From assembly GCA_029260395.1 (NCBI GenBank), contig JAJDDJ010000022.1, positions 62,001 through 126,000 of the forward strand: a stretch of DNA of 64,000 nt, read 5' to 3'. Position numbers and translations under genes: made by a program. Numbering within the stretch: the stretch's first letter is position 1; every line of letters begins with the position of its first letter. A model generated the notes under the pieces. It had not been told where the DNA came from, did not search any database, and saw only the letters and a program-made list of their open reading frames with translations. Positions 1-12,372 of this stretch are shown here, one piece after another. The stretch comes from Phycisphaerales bacterium. Lineage in GTDB: Bacteria; Planctomycetota; Phycisphaerae; Phycisphaerales; UBA1924.

Positions 1-684
1 TTGCGCACGATGCAACAGAGATTCATGCTCGGGGCTCTATTGATAGGTGCTGCGGCGATCGGCGCGTGCAACATCATCGGGCCGGCTCTGGCGGTCGCGT
101 CCGGGCCGCCCAAGATCAAGCAGGTGTTCGATCTGCCCGAGGACCGCGTAACAGTGGTGCTGGTTGAGGACACAGCGAGCCCGCCGATCATTCGAGATTC
201 TCGGCTGATTCGGCGGATCGCCGAGTCGGCGACGCAGGAACTCACACGGCGCGGCGCGGTTCGGACCGCAGTCGACCCCGGACCGATCCAGATGATGAGC
301 GTGCAGCCTGCAGAGCGCGACACACCCATCGCGGATCTGGCCCGACGGGTCGGGGCCGACCAGATTGTGTACGCGCAGATCGTGCGGTTTACGCTCTCGC
401 CCGATGGCCAGACCTTCACGCCCAGCGCCGAACTTCGGGTCCGCGTGCTGGACGCATCCGCTGAGAACGAGGAGACCATCGGCGAGCGCATCTGGCCGGC
501 CGATGCTGAAGGTCACCCGCTGCTCGCGGGGGGTGAATCGATTGCTGGCTTCTCGCCCAAGGACGCGTCCGACATCCGACAGGCCGAGCTTGAGCTCGCC
601 GAACTCACCGGGCTGCGCCTTGCCCAGTTGTTCTACGACCGCGACCGCGACAGCGTGTCGCGCAATCGGCCCGGGGGCGAGTAG
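1..684 (+). CDS. Putative lipoprotein of unknown function (5' end uncertain)
   Basis: The reading frame is open from base 1 (a TTG), so the true start may lie before the window; an ATG at base 10 is an alternative. The first 25 residues form a hydrophobic export signal ending in a lipobox-like I-G-A-C (Cys about residue 23), which suggests a lipid-anchored envelope protein. The remaining ~200 residues look soluble, with no motif I can assign. The stop lies only 4 nt before the next gene's GTG, so the two are probably co-transcribed. No function is proposed; the lipoprotein call is an inference from the signal sequence. Confidence 0.6.
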   Translation: MRTMQQRFMLGALLIGAAAIGACNIIGPALAVASGPPKIKQVFDLPEDRVTVVLVEDTASPPIIRDSRLIRRIAESATQELTRRGAVRTAVDPGPIQMMSVQPAERDTPIADLARRVGADQIVYAQIVRFTLSPDGQTFTPSAELRVRVLDASAENEETIGERIWPADAEGHPLLAGGESIAGFSPKDASDIRQAELELAELTGLRLAQLFYDRDRDSVSRNRPGGE

Positions 685-688
685 CAGC

Positions 689-1354
689 GTGCGGCTGGGC
701 GAGCTAAGGCCAACCCGATCGACCGAGGCGCTCACGCTCGATGGACCCGCGCTGGGTCCGGGGCCGGGATCTCAACTGGGGCCAGCCGCGCCGCTGAGCC
801 GAGCCGAGCTTGCTATTGCCGACGACAGCTTCGTGGTCGCGCTGTGCACGGACCCCGCCAGCGCTGGCGATGCGCGTCGGTTTGTGTTTTTCGCAGCCTT
901 GCTCGAAGCGCTGCACCGTCCGGTCGTGGGCCTGCTGCCCGAGGCGTCTTGGAATGTCGAACGCGCGACCCGGTGGGTGCGCACCGCTGGACCTCGCTGG
1001 TCGTTCAAGGTGCTCAACCAACCGATCACCGCGTGCTGGGGCGCGATCGATTTGGGTGTAATGATCGCGGCTCCTTGGGTGCTCGATCATGACCTTGCGA
1101 AGCTCCGCCTGCGGCAGACGGGACTGGTGGCATCGGCTCATGCCGCACGCACGCCTGTGCTGTGGGCCGGCCCGGGCCAGCCCGCCGAGTTGTACCCGGG
1201 CGTGTGCGCAGCGATGCTCGGGTGTGAATCTGATGAGCCGCGGAAGCTTGCGTTCAAGGCCGTGTCGCTTCTGGAAGACCCGGCTCGCCACGCGGAAGTG
1301 CTCGCTGCACTGGAGGCAGTCCGGGGCTCACGCGTGGGAGAAGACCATGGCTGA
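689..1354 (+). CDS. Conserved hypothetical protein
   Basis: A protein of about 221 residues starting at a GTG just after the upstream lipoprotein stop; a GC-rich purine stretch (gggggcgag) precedes it. It has no signal peptide or membrane segment. The alternation of hydrophobic strands with short helices (for example V-V-G-L-L-P and V-L-W-A-G-P) resembles a Rossmann-like or glycosyltransferase-B-like half domain, but no catalytic motif is recognisable. It overlaps the tyrosine phosphatase start by 8 nt (atggctga), which implies translational coupling. Function unknown. Confidence 0.6.
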   Translation: MRLGELRPTRSTEALTLDGPALGPGPGSQLGPAAPLSRAELAIADDSFVVALCTDPASAGDARRFVFFAALLEALHRPVVGLLPEASWNVERATRWVRTAGPRWSFKVLNQPITACWGAIDLGVMIAAPWVLDHDLAKLRLRQTGLVASAHAARTPVLWAGPGQPAELYPGVCAAMLGCESDEPRKLAFKAVSLLEDPARHAEVLAALEAVRGSRVGEDHG

Positions 1355-1829
1355 GCGCACGGGCGTGCTGTTTGTCTGCTTGGGCAACATCTGCCGGAGC
1401 CCGTTGGCCGAGGGGCTGTTTATCCACGCGGCCCGTGAGCGCGGCGTGCTCGACCGGTTCGATATCGATTCCTGCGGCACGGGCGGCTGGCACGCGGGTA
1501 ATCCCGCCGACCCGCGCTCGATCGCGGTCGCCCGCAAGCACGGCATTGACCTGCCGAGCCGAGCGAGGCAGCTTCGCGCCGCGACTGACTTTGCGCGGTT
1601 CGAGTGGATCATCGCGATGGACCGCTCTAACCACTCGGACCTGCTCGCCGACGGCAGCGAGCCAAGCCGCACGCACCTGATGATGGCGTTTCACGCGGAC
1701 CACGCAGTCAAGCCGAGCAAGGCGCCGGACGTGCCCGACCCGTATTATGGTGGTGCCGACGGATTCGATGACGTGTATGAGATGTTGACCGGCGCGTGCG
1801 ATGGGCTGCTAGAACGCGTACTGAGCTAG
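1347..1829 (+). CDS. Low-molecular-weight protein-tyrosine phosphatase
   Basis: This 160-residue protein opens with the LMW-PTP signature C-L-G-N-I-C-R-S: nucleophile Cys11 and phosphate-binding Arg17 (C-x5-R), followed by Ser-Pro. The general acid is the Asp of D-P-Y-Y near residue 131. Length and both motifs match the family, which dephosphorylates tyrosines on cytoplasmic proteins, often bacterial tyrosine kinases that control exopolysaccharide; arsenate reductase is a related alternative. It is the third gene of a short plus-strand operon and ends one base before the convergent tautomerase gene. No cognate kinase is in view. Confidence 0.9.
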   Translation: MAERTGVLFVCLGNICRSPLAEGLFIHAARERGVLDRFDIDSCGTGGWHAGNPADPRSIAVARKHGIDLPSRARQLRAATDFARFEWIIAMDRSNHSDLLADGSEPSRTHLMMAFHADHAVKPSKAPDVPDPYYGGADGFDDVYEMLTGACDGLLERVLS

Positions 1830-1830
1830 A

Positions 1831-2037
1831 TCACTCGTTCGAGGCACCCTTGAGTAGTTCGCTCGTGAGCTTGCCCGCGAAGCCCCAGTTTTCAGGATCA
1901 ATCTCGTCGATGACCACGTGGGTATGCTCGGGCCGCTTTCCAAGAACGTCGCCGAGCAGTTTGGTTACACCCGCGACAATCTCAGCCTTCTGCTCGGTTG
2001 AAACGCCCTTGATTACTCGGACACTGACGTATGGCAT
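1831..2037 (-). CDS. 4-oxalocrotonate tautomerase family protein
   Basis: A 68-residue protein with Pro directly after the initiator Met (M-P-Y-V-S-V-R-V), the catalytic N-terminal proline of the tautomerase superfamily. Length and the alternating beta strand/helix pattern fit the small 4-OT subunits that form hexamers. The physiological substrate cannot be told from sequence. It lies 8 nt after the sucB stop on the same strand and may be the last gene of the sucAB transcript. Confidence 0.85.
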   Translation of the reverse strand: MPYVSVRVIKGVSTEQKAEIVAGVTKLLGDVLGKRPEHTHVVIDEIDPENWGFAGKLTSELLKGASNE

Positions 2038-2045
2038 GACGTTGC

Positions 2046-3332
2046 TCAGAGGTCCAGCATCAGCCGCTCGGGATTCTCGATGCCGTCTTTGATACGCACG
2101 AGGAACTGGACGGCCTCAGCGCCGTCGACGATGCGGTGGTCGTAGCTGACCGCGAGGTACATCATGGGTCGGAGTGCGATCTCGCCGGGCTTGTCTGGGT
2201 GTTCGACGGCTCGGCTCTTGATGGTGTGCATGCCGAGGATGGCGGACTGCGGCGGGTTGAGGATCGGCGTGCTCATCAGGCTGCCGAAGATGCCGCCGTT
2301 GGTGATGGTGAACGTGCCGTCGGCCATCTCGTCGAGCGAGAGCTTGCCCGACTTGGCTCGCACCGCGAAGTCCTTGATGGCCGACTCGATCTGCGCAAAC
2401 GACAGGCCCTCGGCGTTGCGGAGCACCGGCACGACGAGGCCCTTGGGGCTGGAGACCGCGATCGCGATATCGCAATAGTCGTGGCTCTTGACCGCGAGCT
2501 TGCCGTCCTCGCCGTTGACGATGATGCTGCCGACCCTGGGAAACGCCTGCGTCGCCTGCACGCACGCCTTGACGAAGAAGGACATGAAGCCGAGCCCGAC
2601 GCCGTGGGATTCTGCGAACTGCTCCTTGTACCGCTTGCGGAGGCTCATGACGTTGGTCATGTCGCACTCGTTGAACGTGGTAAGCATGGCCGCGGTCTGC
2701 TGGGCCTCGACGAGGCGCGATGCGATGCGCTGGCGGATCGGGCTCATTCGCTCGACCGAGGTGCTTCGGGAGCCAGCGGGCTTGGCGCTGGTCAGAGGTG
2801 CTGCACCGTCGGCATGGGTCTGGATGTAAGCGAGTACATCCTGCTCGCGGACCCTTCCCGAAGCCCCGGTGCCAACGACAGCGCTCAGATTGACGCTGCG
2901 TTCATCTGCGATCTTCTTAGCGAGTGGCGTGGCTGAAATCGTGCCGTTACTCGCTGGCTTGCTCGCGGCCTGGCTGGCTGCCGGCTGGGCGACGGCGGCC
3001 GCTGCTGGCATGGCCGAAGCTTTGTCACCGGCCGCGCCCTCGGCATTTTGTTCTGGTGCTGCGGTGCTTGTGGCAGTCGCTGCAGCGGGCTTATCCGCTG
3101 ATTCGTCCACGCTGCCGACAACGCCCCCCACTTCGATCTCGTCGCCCGGGCCGACGCTGCGCTTGAGCACACCCGAGGCGGGCGCCAGGACTTCGACGGT
3201 GATCTTGTCTGTCTCGACATCGACGACTGGCTCGTCGCGTTCGACCCACTCACCGTCGGCTTTGTGCCAATCGGCTATCACGCCGCTGGTGACTGACTCG
3301 CCTGCTTCGGGCATCACGATGTTGGTGGGCAT
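2046..3332 (-). CDS. sucB: 2-oxoglutarate dehydrogenase E2 (dihydrolipoyllysine succinyltransferase)
   Basis: 428 residues with the classical order: an N-terminal lipoyl domain with the lipoylated lysine in E-T-D-K (Lys43), a long Ala/Pro-rich linker, a peripheral subunit-binding domain (about 132-168, T-P-L-A-K-K-I-A), and a C-terminal acyltransferase core with H-R-I-V-D-G (His399, Asp403). It transfers succinyl from lipoamide to CoA in the TCA cycle. The substrate assignment (succinyl rather than acetyl) rests on adjacency to the E1o gene immediately upstream, 13 nt away. No E3 (lpd) gene is in the window. Confidence 0.95.
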   Translation of the reverse strand: MPTNIVMPEAGESVTSGVIADWHKADGEWVERDEPVVDVETDKITVEVLAPASGVLKRSVGPGDEIEVGGVVGSVDESADKPAAATATSTAAPEQNAEGAAGDKASAMPAAAAVAQPAASQAASKPASNGTISATPLAKKIADERSVNLSAVVGTGASGRVREQDVLAYIQTHADGAAPLTSAKPAGSRSTSVERMSPIRQRIASRLVEAQQTAAMLTTFNECDMTNVMSLRKRYKEQFAESHGVGLGFMSFFVKACVQATQAFPRVGSIIVNGEDGKLAVKSHDYCDIAIAVSSPKGLVVPVLRNAEGLSFAQIESAIKDFAVRAKSGKLSLDEMADGTFTITNGGIFGSLMSTPILNPPQSAILGMHTIKSRAVEHPDKPGEIALRPMMYLAVSYDHRIVDGAEAVQFLVRIKDGIENPERLMLDL

Positions 3333-3345
3333 CGTCGGTTCCTGC

Positions 3346-6228
<2,883 letters not shown>

Positions 6229-6463
6229 TTGTGAACCTCTCGGGTTCCATGCGTGGGTGCGCATGGCTGGACCGGACCCACCTCAGGACGACTGTAGGCC
6301 CTCGTATCGGCCAATCCTTGGCCTCCCTGACGATTTCCTGACGACTTTGATCGCACTTATCAGGACCAACTCGGCTCGACACCTGACCATTCCAACTGGT
6401 TGTCCGATACGGCTTGTTCGCCGTATGGAATCGACCCGGACTCAACTTGGGCCAAGTTTCTGC
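6229..6463 (-). promoter_or_regulatory. sucA upstream region with two direct repeats of period 11
   Basis: This gap separates the pstB stop from sucA, both on the minus strand. It contains cctgacga twice (6326-6333 and 6337-6344) with an 11-base period, the spacing typical of OmpR/PhoB-family operators, and a 7+1+7 palindrome (aacttgg-g-ccaagtt, 6444-6458) just after pstB. A minus-strand TACGAG near 6310 could be part of a -10 element. All assignments are tentative; no strong -35 is visible. Confidence 0.3.
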
Positions 6464-7387
6464 TCAGCCGAATCGGCCCGTGACGTAGTCTTCGGTCTCG
6501 GCCAGGCGCGGCGTCTGGAAGATCTGCTCCGTCGGCCCGAACTCGACCAGCCTGCCCAGGTACATGAACGCCGTGGCCTCGCTCACCCTGGTGGCCTGTT
6601 GCATGTTGTGCGTCACGATCAGCACCGTGTAGGACTCAGCGATCTCGCGGATCAGATCCTCGATCCGCAGCGTCGCGATCGGGTCGAGAGCCGAGCACGG
6701 CTCGTCCAGCAGCAGCACCTCGGGCTCGGCAACGATGGCTCGAGCGATGCAGAGCCGCTGCTGCTGACCGCCCGACAGCGCGGTGGCCGACTCGTGCAGC
6801 CGGTCGGCGACCTCATCGAGCAACGCGGCCTTCTGCAGAGCGTTCTTGCACGCGTCTTCGAGCACCCGCCGGCGTTTTTCACCGTCGATCCGCAGGGGGT
6901 AGATCACGTTCTCGAATATCGACATCGGGAACGGGTTGGGCTTCTGGAACACCATGCCGAGCCGCTTGCGGAGGTCGATCACATCCACACTCGGCCCGTA
7001 GACCGGCTCGCCGTTAAGCGAGATGTCGCCCTGCACACGGACGCCCTCGACCAGGTCGTTGAGTCGATTGACCGAGCGCAGCAGGGTGCTCTTGCCGCAG
7101 CCCGACGGCCCGACGAGGGCTGTGACCTTGCCACGGGGAATGGGCATCGAGATATCGAACAGCGCCCGGCTCTGGCCGTACCAGAGGCTGAAGCCTGAAA
7201 TCTGCACCACCGAATCCTGCTCGAGGATCTCCTCGTGGATCTCGGGTGTGAAACCCTCGCCCGCCCGAATGGCATCCACCACTGGGTATTCGCGCGGCGC
7301 AGCGGGTTGTGGCCTGGGCAGCTTGGTGTTGGTCATCGCAATGGTCGTCTCAAGGGTCGTCATGGCTGGCTCGGTCGACCGAATCAA
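6464..7387 (-). CDS. pstB: Phosphate ABC transporter ATP-binding protein PstB
   Basis: The cytoplasmic ATPase of the high-affinity phosphate importer. It has Walker A (G-P-S-G-C-G-K-S-T, about 93-101), the Q-loop in F-Q-K-P-N-P-F-P, the signature L-S-G-G-Q-Q-Q-R, Walker B L-L-L-D-E-P, and the H-loop in V-T-H-N-M-Q-Q-A. The [10 protein letters not shown] and C-S-A-L-D-P strings are PstB-specific. The frame begins with a TTG overlapping the pstA stop (ttga); ATGs at 7363 and 7336 are alternatives. The 60-residue stretch before the ABC core is longer than usual. Confidence 0.95.
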   Translation of the reverse strand: MIRSTEPAMTTLETTIAMTNTKLPRPQPAAPREYPVVDAIRAGEGFTPEIHEEILEQDSVVQISGFSLWYGQSRALFDISMPIPRGKVTALVGPSGCGKSTLLRSVNRLNDLVEGVRVQGDISLNGEPVYGPSVDVIDLRKRLGMVFQKPNPFPMSIFENVIYPLRIDGEKRRRVLEDACKNALQKAALLDEVADRLHESATALSGGQQQRLCIARAIVAEPEVLLLDEPCSALDPIATLRIEDLIREIAESYTVLIVTHNMQQATRVSEATAFMYLGRLVEFGPTEQIFQTPRLAETEDYVTGRFG

Positions 7388-9528
7388 ACAACCGGCCCGC
7401 CCATCCGCTTGCGGAGCCTAGCCCGCAGCAGCATGGCCGAGGAATTCAACGCGAACACAATCGCTACCAGCAGCAGGGTCGTCACCCAGACGAGTGGCCT
7501 CGAAGCCTCGGGGTCCGGGCTCTGGTAGCCCAGGTCGAAGATATGGAAGCCCAGGTGCATGAACGACCGGTCGAGGTGGATGTAGGGGGCCGTCTGGTCG
7601 AACGGCAGATCGGGCGAGAGCTTGACCGCCCCCACGAGCATCAGCGGGGCCACCTCGCCCGCGCCGCGCGCCATCGCCAGAATTGCCCCGGTCATGATGC
7701 CCGGCATGGCCCCGGGCAGCACGATCCGGCGGATCGTCTGCCACCGGCTTGCGCCGCAGCCGTAGCTGCCCTGCCGTGATGAACCGGGCACCGCTGCGAT
7801 GGCCTCCTCGGTCGCGACAATCACCACCGGAAGCGTGAGCAGCGCGAGCGTGAGCGACGCCCACAGGATGCCCTTGCTGCGGAACGTGGGGATGTTCTCG
7901 GCGGCGCGGTCGGCGAAAAATCCGTGGAAGTAAGGCGTCGTCGACCCGAGCACCACGATGAGCACGACCGAAGACAGCCAGCCGATACCCGCCCCCCGCT
8001 GCAGCCAGCGGGAACTCGCGGTGCTCCCGAGCGTGCTCGCGCGCCGGCCCGAAGCCGCCATCAGCACCGAGGTCGATACCACCACCCCAAGCCCGGCGGC
8101 CATCAGCCACCATGGCATCCGGGGCAGCGGCTCGACCGGCCCGGAATCGACGTACGCGCCGAGTGTGTAACAGAAGAAGCCGAGCCCGAACACGCCGTAC
8201 ACGATGCTCGGCACGCCGGCGAGGTTGTTGATCGCGATGCGCAGGACGCTGGTGATCACGCCCTGCTTGGCGTACTCGCGCAGGTAGATCGCCGCGATCA
8301 CGCCCAGCGGGACGACTGCGAGACTCAGCAGGATCGTCAGCACGACCGTGCCGAAGATCACGGGCCACACGCCGCCTTCGGTGTTTGCCTCGCGCGGGTC
8401 GTCGGTCAGGTACTCACGCCATCGGCTGAGGTAGACGCCCCACTTCTGCGCCAGTGACAGTTCGTTGGCCGGCACCACGCGAACGACCTGCGCCACGCGC
8501 AGCGGATCGTCGACCTTTGAGACGCTCGTCGGTGCGACTCGGCCCGTGCGCGGCTCGCGGATCAGGACTCGCACTTCGTCATTCGCCGCGACGAGAGCTG
8601 CGATCCTCGCCTCGGCCTCGCTCGTGCGCTCAACAAGCTCACGCTCGGCTTGGCTTGAATCGGACTTGATCTGCTCCACGCGCTCGGCGGTCATGGCGAT
8701 GCCCGCCGTCGGCTGTTCAACCCACGCGCCCACGAGCAGCAGGCCCGCAGCACACCACGCGACGACTGCCCATCGTTTCTTGCGACCGGCCCACCCCGCT
8801 GCCAGAGAGCCCAGGCCCGCAGCGAGCACTGGTGTCCAAACCCCCTTGCTGAGCCCTCGTACCGCTGTGTCTGTATCGGCAAGCTGGCGATTTGCTACGG
8901 CGACTCTCAGCCGCCACGCCTCGCGCTGCTTGTTGGCGCGGTCGATCACCGACCGCTGCAGCGATTCGATCTCCGCGAGTCGCTGCTTGGCCAGAGGCAG
9001 TTGTTCGCTCAGTTCCGAGAGCGTCTGCTCGTGGCCCTCGCTGAGCACCTCGACCGAGCCGTCGGCCGTCACCCGCTCCATGCGCTCGAGTTCGCCGAGC
9101 CACGGCCCCCAGGCGATCCGTTCGACCAGAACGACATCATCGGGCGTTGAAGCGGTCGCGACCTGTGGCTGCTCGACCCATCGGAACGAAGCCTGCGAAG
9201 TATCGCGGTTGCCCACGCGGTAGAGCGTGCGTTCCCGCTCCTCGGTCGGGGCCTCGGTTGGCGTGAAGGTCTCGGTGCGGATGGGTTCGCCGAGCACGAC
9301 CTCGCCCGATGCGAGCTCGATCCGCTGGATCTCGCGCGGCCAGAACGCCCTGAACCCGTCGTACGCGATGAGCGACAGCAGACCCGCGATCATCATGAGC
9401 GACAGCGTGAGCGAGGCGCCCATCAACCAGACCGCGGGCTCGCCGTGCGCAGCGAGCGAGGTCGGCCGCCTGCGCCTGCCGCTCTCTGTCGAGAGCTTCG
9501 ACTGGATGATGGGGGTGATGTCACTCAC
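7384..9528 (-). CDS. pstA: Phosphate ABC transporter permease PstA with large N-terminal insertion
   Basis: A 714-residue permease, versus about 300 for E. coli PstA. The canonical membrane core is the last ~330 residues, with the EAA-type loop ([14 protein letters not shown]) and G-A-G-E-V-A-P-L. Before it come an N-terminal membrane segment (about 33-57), a long presumed extracytoplasmic region with predicted coiled coils (about 165-215 and 280-310), and an extra membrane hairpin between them (about 232-272). The start is GTG, overlapping the pstC stop as gtga. It forms the phosphate channel with PstC. Confidence 0.93.
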   Translation of the reverse strand: MSDITPIIQSKLSTESGRRRRPTSLAAHGEPAVWLMGASLTLSLMMIAGLLSLIAYDGFRAFWPREIQRIELASGEVVLGEPIRTETFTPTEAPTEERERTLYRVGNRDTSQASFRWVEQPQVATASTPDDVVLVERIAWGPWLGELERMERVTADGSVEVLSEGHEQTLSELSEQLPLAKQRLAEIESLQRSVIDRANKQREAWRLRVAVANRQLADTDTAVRGLSKGVWTPVLAAGLGSLAAGWAGRKKRWAVVAWCAAGLLLVGAWVEQPTAGIAMTAERVEQIKSDSSQAERELVERTSEAEARIAALVAANDEVRVLIREPRTGRVAPTSVSKVDDPLRVAQVVRVVPANELSLAQKWGVYLSRWREYLTDDPREANTEGGVWPVIFGTVVLTILLSLAVVPLGVIAAIYLREYAKQGVITSVLRIAINNLAGVPSIVYGVFGLGFFCYTLGAYVDSGPVEPLPRMPWWLMAAGLGVVVSTSVLMAASGRRASTLGSTASSRWLQRGAGIGWLSSVVLIVVLGSTTPYFHGFFADRAAENIPTFRSKGILWASLTLALLTLPVVIVATEEAIAAVPGSSRQGSYGCGASRWQTIRRIVLPGAMPGIMTGAILAMARGAGEVAPLMLVGAVKLSPDLPFDQTAPYIHLDRSFMHLGFHIFDLGYQSPDPEASRPLVWVTTLLLVAIVFALNSSAMLLRARLRKRMGGPVV

Positions 9529-12323
9529 AGCGAGGCGCTCTTCTTACGGAACCGCTGGCGAACGATCTCCGCCAATGTGTTGATGATGAACGTAACGACG
9601 AAGAGCACCAGCCCGCACAAGAACAGCACGCGGTAGTGCGTGCCGCCGCGCTCGGCCTCGGGCAGTTCGGTGGCGATGTTGGCCGCCAGCGTGCGGAAGC
9701 CGCTGAATAGGTTCAGGTCCATCTGCGGCGTGTTGCCGGTGGCCATGAGCATGATCATGGTCTCGCCCGCCGCGCGGCCCAGCCCGATCATGCACGCGCT
9801 GAATACGCCACTGGTCGCAACAGGCAGCACGACCCGCCAGGCGGTCTGCCAGGGTGTCGCACCGGCTCCGAGCGAGGCGCTGCGAAGCGTATCGGGCACC
9901 GCCGACAGCGCGTCCTCGCTGATCGTGTAGATGATCGGGATGATCGCAAAGCCCATGACCAAGCCCACGACCAGCGTGTTGCGCTGGCTGAACGTGCCCA
10001 GAAAGCTGTCGCGCGGATCGAAGCCAGCGGCCCGCAACACGAGTGCTGCAGCGAGCGAGAGTCCGACGGCCACCGCGATCGAACCCGCGAACAACGCCAA
10101 CTCGATAGCGCCGATGGCCAGCCTGCTTCGGCCCGATGCGATGGTGCGCCGCCTTACCGCGGAAGCAAACCACCACGACAACGGCGCGGCCAACGGGATG
10201 AGCAGCAGCACCCAGCCCGGCCACGCTCTGCCGTGCTGACCATCGAGCCAGCTACGAAGGAGGTCCTGATTCGTCGCTTGTGATTCAACGCGGGCCGCAA
10301 TCGCCTCCGCAGCGGGGCTTCCCGCTTCGGGTTCGACCGCGCGCACAACGGCTCCTTCTCGGAACGCGAAGCCGTCGGTGCGCAGCCGCCGCTCGGTATC
10401 CGGGGCCATCGTGGCGCGCGTGCCGACCCACGCGGGGATCTCCGCTGGCGGGGCTGGTTCGTATGAGCCCGCCGCGAGAAGTTGATCGCTTCGTGTCGGC
10501 CCGAAGAACGCACGCTCCGCCGGCCCGCCCGCCATGAGCGATACGCCGCCCGCGGCCAGCATGACCGCGCCGACCAGCATGATGCGGGCCCACGTTGGCA
10601 CGCCTAGCAGCACGCGCGTCGGCAGGAGCTGCCACAGGTGCGCCGCGAGCAGCACCACCGCGGGCACCACGAGCAGGCCGATCATCACGCCCGATAGGTG
10701 GTCGCCCACCCACGGTGCGACGGCGGCCATAGCGATGAACCCGAGTACGACCGAAGGCAGCGAGGCCATCAGCTCGATCGCGGGCTTGACGGTGCTCCGA
10801 ACCCGCTTGTGCAGAAACTCGCTGGAGTAGATGGCAGCAAGCACCGAGAGCGGCGCCGCGATAAACATCGCGACGATCGTCGCTTTGAACGTGCCGAAGA
10901 TCAACGGCACGAGGCTCATCTTGATCTCTGCCGCGTCTTCCGCCGACGATGACTGGTAAACCCACTTGGGCTCGGTCTCGCCCTCGTAGGTGATTCTGCC
11001 GAACAGCGCCCGCCAGCCAGCGCCCGGATGGCCCGGATTGACCGCCCAGTGTGCGTACGCGCCGCCCGCGCCGACCACGACCACGCCGTCTTGTCTGGGT
11101 GACATGCCAACCGCGACGGGCTCACGCACGTCCACCGCCGACGCGTCGTAGGAGTCGATCACCTTGCCGCTCGTGAGATGGAGCTGCGAGACACGTCCCG
11201 ACTCGGTCACCGCGGTGATCGTCCGGTCGCGCTGGCCCGCGGTCAGCGCGACCACCGCCGAGCGGCCCGCGCTCAAACGCTCGACTCTGATGAGCCTCCG
11301 CCCGTCGCCCGCCTCTGCTTGCGGATCGCGCGACAGCGTCCACACCCAAAGAGAGCCGTCATCGCCCCCAGCGACGAGCGATCGCCCGCCAGGAAGGGCC
11401 GTAATAGCCGCCACGCCAGCGCCGCCCGCGAGTTGCAGCCATTCCATCGCTATGAGTGGGTCGCGGCGGCCTGCGTCCGAGGGCAGGCCGTAACGCACAC
11501 CCCCGCCATCGCGAGAGACTGTCAGCACGCTCTCGCCGTCGGCGAACGCGACCGCCCATGCGCCACGCTGCGCATCGAGCTCGACCTCTCGGCCCGACAG
11601 CCTCAGCTTGGGCGCGCTGCCGTCGAGCGGTGTGGTCGCTCGGACCGTGCTCAGCCGCGCAGACCCGTCGGCCCACGCGGTAAACAGCAGCTCGCGGCCC
11701 CCGCCCACCATTCGGTAGTCCAGCAGTTCGACCCGACCCGGTTCGTTCCGGGGCACGACCGCCTCGCGCGATTCGATGGCGAACGTGGTCACGCGCTGGC
11801 TGCCGCTCTCGGCGACCGAGCGGAGCCCATCGAAAGGCCCATCCTGGGTGACCCGAGACGCGTCACCTAGCGCGGAGGCCTGCGCAGCCGACAGCACCGA
11901 AGCGCGCGAGGAAACCTCTCCAAGCTGGAATGAGCCGTCCTCGTAGCCCCACGCGATCAGGCCCTGCGGCGTGGTGACCACCGCCGAGACTGGCTTGTCC
12001 TGCGACACGCTTCCGAGCAGTTCACCCGTCGCGAGTTCGACGGCATCGACCCGGCCGTCATTCCGAACCACAGCAGCCGATCCGCCGTACTCGTCAGCAA
12101 GCACACCGACGGCGTTACTCGCGTTCGACACGCCGGTATCGGCCAGCTCGGATGTTCCCGGCAGGAACAGTGGTACCACGACCGCGGCCAGATAGAAGCA
12201 GATCCCGAGCACCGCCGCAATCACGGCGACGCCGCCCAAACGGATCACGCTGTTGGCGACCTGATCGGCCAGATGCACGCTCCGAGGCGTCTTTCTACGT
12301 CTCGGGCTCGCGTTCACACCCAT
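9525..12323 (-). CDS. pstC: Phosphate ABC transporter permease PstC with beta-propeller-like N-terminal domain
   Basis: About 932 residues, roughly three times the classical length. After one membrane segment comes a region of ~430 residues rich in short beta-strand repeats, including WD-like text such as G-G-D-D-G-S-L-W-V-W, that resembles a beta-propeller and should face the periplasm. The C-terminal half holds the permease segments; the EAA-type loop is G-A-G-A-T-P-W-Q-T-A-W-R-V-V-L-P. ATG 12323 is preferred because ggag lies 8 nt upstream; an ATG at 12353 is in frame. It overlaps pstA by 4 nt. A sensing role for the extra domain is speculation. Confidence 0.92.
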   Translation of the reverse strand: MGVNASPRRRKTPRSVHLADQVANSVIRLGGVAVIAAVLGICFYLAAVVVPLFLPGTSELADTGVSNASNAVGVLADEYGGSAAVVRNDGRVDAVELATGELLGSVSQDKPVSAVVTTPQGLIAWGYEDGSFQLGEVSSRASVLSAAQASALGDASRVTQDGPFDGLRSVAESGSQRVTTFAIESREAVVPRNEPGRVELLDYRMVGGGRELLFTAWADGSARLSTVRATTPLDGSAPKLRLSGREVELDAQRGAWAVAFADGESVLTVSRDGGGVRYGLPSDAGRRDPLIAMEWLQLAGGAGVAAITALPGGRSLVAGGDDGSLWVWTLSRDPQAEAGDGRRLIRVERLSAGRSAVVALTAGQRDRTITAVTESGRVSQLHLTSGKVIDSYDASAVDVREPVAVGMSPRQDGVVVVGAGGAYAHWAVNPGHPGAGWRALFGRITYEGETEPKWVYQSSSAEDAAEIKMSLVPLIFGTFKATIVAMFIAAPLSVLAAIYSSEFLHKRVRSTVKPAIELMASLPSVVLGFIAMAAVAPWVGDHLSGVMIGLLVVPAVVLLAAHLWQLLPTRVLLGVPTWARIMLVGAVMLAAGGVSLMAGGPAERAFFGPTRSDQLLAAGSYEPAPPAEIPAWVGTRATMAPDTERRLRTDGFAFREGAVVRAVEPEAGSPAAEAIAARVESQATNQDLLRSWLDGQHGRAWPGWVLLLIPLAAPLSWWFASAVRRRTIASGRSRLAIGAIELALFAGSIAVAVGLSLAAALVLRAAGFDPRDSFLGTFSQRNTLVVGLVMGFAIIPIIYTISEDALSAVPDTLRSASLGAGATPWQTAWRVVLPVATSGVFSACMIGLGRAAGETMIMLMATGNTPQMDLNLFSGFRTLAANIATELPEAERGGTHYRVLFLCGLVLFVVTFIINTLAEIVRQRFRKKSASL

Positions 12324-12372
12324 TCGCCGAACTCCGCAACGACTATCACCCATGACGGAACGAATCCGCTGC

